From: Megascapheus bottae
Taxonomy: Eukaryota > Chordata > Mammalia > Rodentia > Geomyidae
Assembly (NCBI GenBank): GCA_024803745.1
Contig: JANJXV010000013.1
Location: forward strand, 13,947,501 to 14,011,500
Reading direction: 5' to 3'
DNA length: 64,000 bases
Each line of letters opens with the position of its first letter. Position 1 is the first letter of the stretch. A program made the translations under genes and the position numbers. Below the pieces are notes generated by a model. It was not told where the DNA came from, did not search any database, and saw nothing but the letters and a program-made list of their open reading frames with translations. Shown piece by piece: positions 60,228-64,000 of the stretch.

Positions 60228-60350
60228 AGGGGCCTGCCACAGTGGCTTAAACTTGCAAACTACTCAGAAAGCTGGGTTGGGAGGTCACTACTGTTCAAAT
60301 CCATCACAGGCAAGAAGTTCCTGAGACTCCCCTGCAACTCAACCAGTTAA
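60228..60350 (+). mobile_element. Type II SINE head, very diverged
   Basis: GGCCTGCCACAGTGGCTTAA ... GGCAAGAAGTTCCTGAGACT ... CAACTCAACCAGTTA. Confidence 0.55.
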
Positions 60351-60361
60351 AAAGCATGAGA

Positions 60362-60545
60362 TGAGTGGGAATGTGACTTAGTGGTAGAGTGCTTGCCTAG
60401 CATGCATGAAGTCTCAGTACCACGTAAAAAGAAAAGGTCAAAAGTGGCACTTAGGCTCAAGTGATAGAGTGCTAGCCTTGAGTAGAAGAAGCTCGGGGAC
60501 AGTGCCCAGGTCCTAGGACTGGCAAAAAAAAAAAAAAAGAAAGGA
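60362..60545 (+). mobile_element. Type I SINE
   Basis: TGACTTAGTGGTAGAGTGCT ... CAGTACCACGTAAAAAG ... CTAGGACTGGC then poly-A. Confidence 0.92.
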
Positions 60546-60569
60546 AAAAGAAAAGTACTGTCTCCAAAA

Positions 60570-60810
60570 AGAGCTGGATGGGAGGTACTGGTGGTTCATG
60601 CTTGTAATCCTAGCTGTTCAGGAGACTAGAAATCACTGAAGCCAGCTCAGGCAGCAACAACGATGAGAATCTTATCTCCAGTTAACCAAGAAAATCCAGA
60701 AGTGGAGCTGTGGCTCAAAGTGGCAGAGCACTAACCCTGAGCACAAAAGCTCAGGGATGGCACCCCACCCAGGCTAAGTTCAAGCACCAGGACTAGTGCA
60801 TGCACCTACA
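60570..60810 (+). mobile_element. Type II SINE
   Basis: GAGGTACTGGTGGTTCATGC ... CTTATCTCCAGTTAACCAAG ... CACCAGGACTAG, running into a CA array. Confidence 0.92.
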
Positions 60811-60814
60811 CGCA

Positions 60815-60816
<2 letters not shown>

Positions 60817-60855
<39 letters not shown>
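60817..60855 (+). repeat. (CA)n microsatellite
   Basis: About 19 CA units at the end of the preceding SINE. Confidence 0.95.
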
Positions 60856-60859
<4 letters not shown>

Positions 60860-60860
60860 T

Positions 60861-61050
60861 CACTGGACGTTGTGGCACACAGCTATCATCCTAGTTACTT
60901 GTGAAACAGAAATATGAAGATCACAGTCCAGGCTGGCATGGACAAAAAGTGAGAACTTATTAGAAAAACAAAAGCAAGAAAGGATTGGGACATGGATCAA
61001 ATGTTAGAGCACCTGCCTAGGCAAACCCCAGATCACCAAAACAAAAAACC
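60861..61050 (+). mobile_element. Type II-like SINE, old copy
   Basis: CTGGACGTTGTGGCACACAG, TCCTAGTTACTTGTGAAACA and an ID-like tail TTAGAGCACCTGCCTAGGC. Confidence 0.6.
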
Positions 61051-61110
61051 AGCTCAAGATCCCTATCCTGTGCTGATTTCCCCTTCTTCTCTGGGTCCAA
61101 GAAATCCAGT

Positions 61111-61297
61111 TTCTGGTTGGGAGTTTGGCCTAGTGGTAGAATGCCTGCCTCGCATGCACAAAGACCTGGGTACGACATACAGAGAAAAAGCCGGAAGTGG
61201 TGCTGTGGCTCAAGTGGTAGAGCTCTAGTCTTGAAAAAGCCCAAGGACAAAGCTCAGGCCCTGAGTTCAAGCCTGAGGACTAGCAAAAAAAAAAAAA
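61111..61297 (+). mobile_element. Type I SINE with near-perfect TSD
   Basis: GTTGGGAGTTTGGCCTAGTG ... AAAGCCGGAAGTGGTGCTGT ... poly-A. Flanks AATCCAGTTTCTG and AATCTAGTTTCTG differ by one base. Confidence 0.94.
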
Positions 61298-63083
61298 TCT
61301 AGTTTCTGCAGTGACGAATGAACGAATCCTAGCTTACTTAGAACATTTTCAATTTAACTCTCAAAGTCCTATGTCTTAGGAACTCCTTCATCCCTCAGCA
61401 GTGAGCTGATCATCCCACCAGTCCCCCTGGCACTCTGAAATCATCCCTCAAGTCAACTTCTTGTCTCAGGCTAGTTTTGAAAGAGAACTTGAGCAAGTAC
61501 TATCTTTTTAGGCTTCAACAGATTACCTGCTGGTCTGAGATGTGTCTCTAATCAGCTGACAAAGAGCAGCAGGCTACCAGCATCCATACTGCCTCAGACA
61601 GTGAAAAGCACAGTTGCTAGTCATGGCTATCCGGTGGTTTTGGCTTGTGTGATGACTGTACGGGAGGAGACATGTTTGTGAGCTCACTGATAGACAGACA
61701 GTGGAGCTTCGCACCACTGTCTCTTGGAATGAATGCTTATAGTCTGGGTTAATATATTATCTGATTTGAATCTAGAGTGATTTCTTTTTATTTGAATTAA
61801 GGCCCAGCTAAGCCAATTTTCCCTAGAGGCTCCAAGAGACATTTCTGGACCAGTGATTTTTTTTTTTCTCCTTTAATAGCGAACTCATGCCCCCTACAGG
61901 ATAAATAATGTATATGCCAGTGCTGGGACCCTTTGGGTAACTTTTCCTGAATCTATGCAACATTTCTTCTTCCTTTTTCTAGGAGAAAAAAAAAAAAAAG
62001 CTTAATTTTCAGATTGTCCACTGCCGTAACAATTTCTTTTGTTTGTGTTAAAGCCCAGCCTACTGAGGTTAATGTGGTATGAACTGGAAGATTGGGGGTA
62101 GGAAATGTAAGAAGGTTCTGGAACTCAATGGCTACTTCCACTTGTTTCTAGAAGACTGATCTATATATAGCATGGAAGACAAATGAGTTTGATGTTGAAG
62201 ATTCTTTGGAATTAATTACACCTCCTCTGTGAAGTTGTAGAAAATATAACTGTAATGTCTCAACCTCTGTGGATTTTCTATTTTGATTGGTTTCAAGAGA
62301 CCACTGAGAGCTTATATAAGTCTAAGATAAAGGAACTCCATATCTCCCCAGAGGAAAAAATGAACATATCAAGACTCACCACCAATCTTGAAACATGTCA
62401 GCACTTTATGAAAAGCCTTTCAGGTCGTGAGAACAATAAAAGACAACTTTCTAAGTAACAGAAAACCATGTTTACAAAGAGTCGTGAGCTGTAAATTACA
62501 CTCTGTCTTTGTTAGTAATTAAATAGATTAAAAAATTAAACTGAAAAATGATGACTCTTACAACAGTTTTCCACCTTAGAAATAACTTCTAAGGGAGAAA
62601 AAGCCACTAAAATTGATTGTGAAACTTTGGGTAAGAGGTAAATTTCACATTTTTATAAAAATAAAACTAAATAGTGTATATATATATATATAAGAAACCT
62701 AGAAAAAATAAACTAGGTTAATACAAATTTAAACATTATTTTTGCTTTCAAATCTAAGCCCTTTTTTCAAAATGTTTTTGGCTGTGATAAGAAATAAATC
62801 TAATCTTAGCTTAATGGCTTCAAGGTTCCTGCTGAGTTTGAAAATAAATATGCAGATCAGACCCAGGAATATGCAAATTCATATCAGGTCAAAAATTGGT
62901 AGTCATAAAGATTTTAAGAGATCTTCTAATCAAGGTCTAAAGAACTCTATTCCAGCTATCCCTCGGTACATGTTGTTGGTTTCAGAATCCACCTTGGATA
63001 CCAAATACCATGAATGCTCACATCTGGAATAGTAGTATTTGAATGCACTTCTTGCTTCAAGTCACCTCTAAATGACTTACACA
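61298..63083. other. AT-rich intergenic, no gene seen
   Basis: A (TA)n run at about 62673-62692. Short ORFs here have no recognisable domain. Confidence 0.5.
62948..63030 (+). mobile_element. Tigger-like DNA transposon end, possible
   Basis: AGCTATCCCTCGGTACATGT ... TTGGATACCAAATACCATGA ... ATGCTCACATCT recalls the palindromic ends of a mammalian Tigger/MER element. Confidence 0.4.
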
Positions 63084-63093
63084 ACCTAACACA

Positions 63094-63313
63094 ACCAGGC
63101 ACCAGAGACTCACTCCTATAATCCTATTCAGGAGGCTGAGATCTGAGGATCCCATTCCAATCCAGCGTGGGCAGAAAAGTCCCTGTGAGACTCTTCTCTC
63201 TAATTGACCTCTCAAAAACTAGAAGTGGTGCTGTGGCTCAAAGTAGTAGAGTGTTAGCCTTGAGTAAAAGAACTCAAGGACAGAGGCCAGATTCTAAGTT
63301 CAAGCCCTACTAC
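63094..63313 (+). mobile_element. Type II SINE
   Basis: CCAGGCACCAGAGACTCACT ... GGTGCTGTGGCTCAAAGTAG ... TAAGTTCAAGCCCTAC. An approximate 10-bp TSD (8/10) flanks it together with its tail (63084-63093, 63434-63443). Confidence 0.9.
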
Positions 63314-63433
63314 AGAAGAAGAAGAAGAAGAAGAAGAAGAAGAAGAAGAAGAAGAAGAAGAAGGAGGAGGAGGAGGAGGAGGAGGAGGAGGAGGAGGAGG
63401 AGGAGGAGGAGGAGGAGGAGGAGGAGGAGGAGG
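63314..63433 (+). repeat. (GAA)n(GGA)n array, expanded SINE tail
   Basis: About 16 GAA then about 24 GGA units directly following the SINE body. Confidence 0.96.
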
Positions 63434-63537
63434 ACCTAGTACAATGTAAATGTTGTATAAATAGCAATACTCTGTATTGCTTAGTGATACAAGAAAACAG
63501 TCTATGCATGTTCAGCATAGACACAGCCTCTCCCCAT

Positions 63538-63540
<3 letters not shown>

Positions 63541-63579
<39 letters not shown>

Positions 63580-63590
63580 TGTCTGTCTAT
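63541..63590 (+). repeat. (GT)n(CTGT)n microsatellite
   Basis: About 19 GT units, then three TCTG units. Confidence 0.95.
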
Positions 63591-63703
63591 GTTCAGTCTC
63601 TCCCTTTTTCCTTTTCTTCTAAATGTTTTTATGCTGCTACTTGCTAGATCTGCAGATTCAGATGGCCAACTATGTTCTGCAAAGCAAATATAAGAAGTCC
63701 TTG

Positions 63704-63938
63704 AGCAGCCAGACACCTGTGGTCCACACCTATAATCCTCTACTCAGAAGGCTGAGATCTGAGGACCATGGGTCAAAGTCTACCTACTCCATGAGATTCT
63801 CATCTCCAATTAACTACCAAAAAGCCAGACATAGAGCTGTGACTCAAGTGATAGAGCAGTAGCCTTGAACAAGTAAGTGTCAAGGACAGCACCTAGGCCC
63901 CGAGTTCAAGTCCCAATACTGGCACCAAAAAAAAAAAA
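63704..63938 (+). mobile_element. Type II SINE
   Basis: CAGCCAGACACCTGTGGTCC ... CATCTCCAATTAACTACC ... CGAGTTCAAGTCCCAATACT. Confidence 0.9.
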
Positions 63939-63990
63939 AAGAAAAGGAAGGAAGGAAGAGAGGGAGGAAAGGAGGGAGGGAGGGAAGAAG
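63939..63990 (+). repeat. (GGAA/GGGA)n purine tract, SINE tail
   Basis: AAGGAAGGAAG then AGGGAGGAAAGGAGGGAGGG, continuous with the SINE tail. Confidence 0.9.
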
Positions 63991-64000
63991 GAGCCCTTGG

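Noticed and set aside
62255..62458. 67-codon frame
   Set aside because: AT-rich, no domain, no context; compatible with chance.
63167..63716. Poly-Arg and poly-Ser frames
   Set aside because: Translations of the GAA/GGA SINE tail.

Overview
The window is mammalian nuclear DNA: a spliced gene with GT-AG introns, dense SINEs, L1, MIR and ERV-L remnants, and microsatellites. Two abundant SINE types point to a rodent. Type I is a tandem dimer of tRNA-derived ID-like units. Type II has a 7SL/B1-like head fused to an ID-like tail. From memory, this pair resembles the ID-like SINEs described in geomyoid rodents (pocket mice, kangaroo rats, pocket gophers); that placement is an inference.

Region 1-38.0 kb holds most of PDE2A on the + strand, the cGMP-stimulated dual-substrate cyclic nucleotide phosphodiesterase. 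I place 29 coding exons (11017-36839). They join in one open frame of 2685 bases, giving 894 residues plus a stop. They match exons 3-31 of the 31-exon human gene; exons 1-2, with the start codon and promoter, lie upstream of the window. The protein has both GAF domains, each with its NK...F...DE motif, and the complete catalytic domain. The 3' UTR runs to an AATAAA at 37982. The intron before the first visible exon (1-11016) carries the miR-139 hairpin at 3523-3590 on the same strand, so the window contains a host gene plus an intronic microRNA.

Region 38-64 kb contains no protein-coding gene I can support. It is packed with SINEs in both orientations, some nested and several with clear target-site duplications. 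It also has an eroded L1 (about 44.4-47.9 kb), an eroded ERV-L pol segment (about 55.3-56.1 kb), two copies of a dispersed repeat I cannot name (51.0 and 56.5 kb), and long microsatellites, several of which grew from SINE tails.

I found no new enzymatic or defence system. The items most worth checking are the intact miR-139 hairpin, a 60-bp GC-box minisatellite in a 392-bp PDE2A intron, the unnamed repeat family whose insertion is proven by a target-site duplication, and two trinucleotide arrays with the same GAA-then-GGA order on SINE tails.
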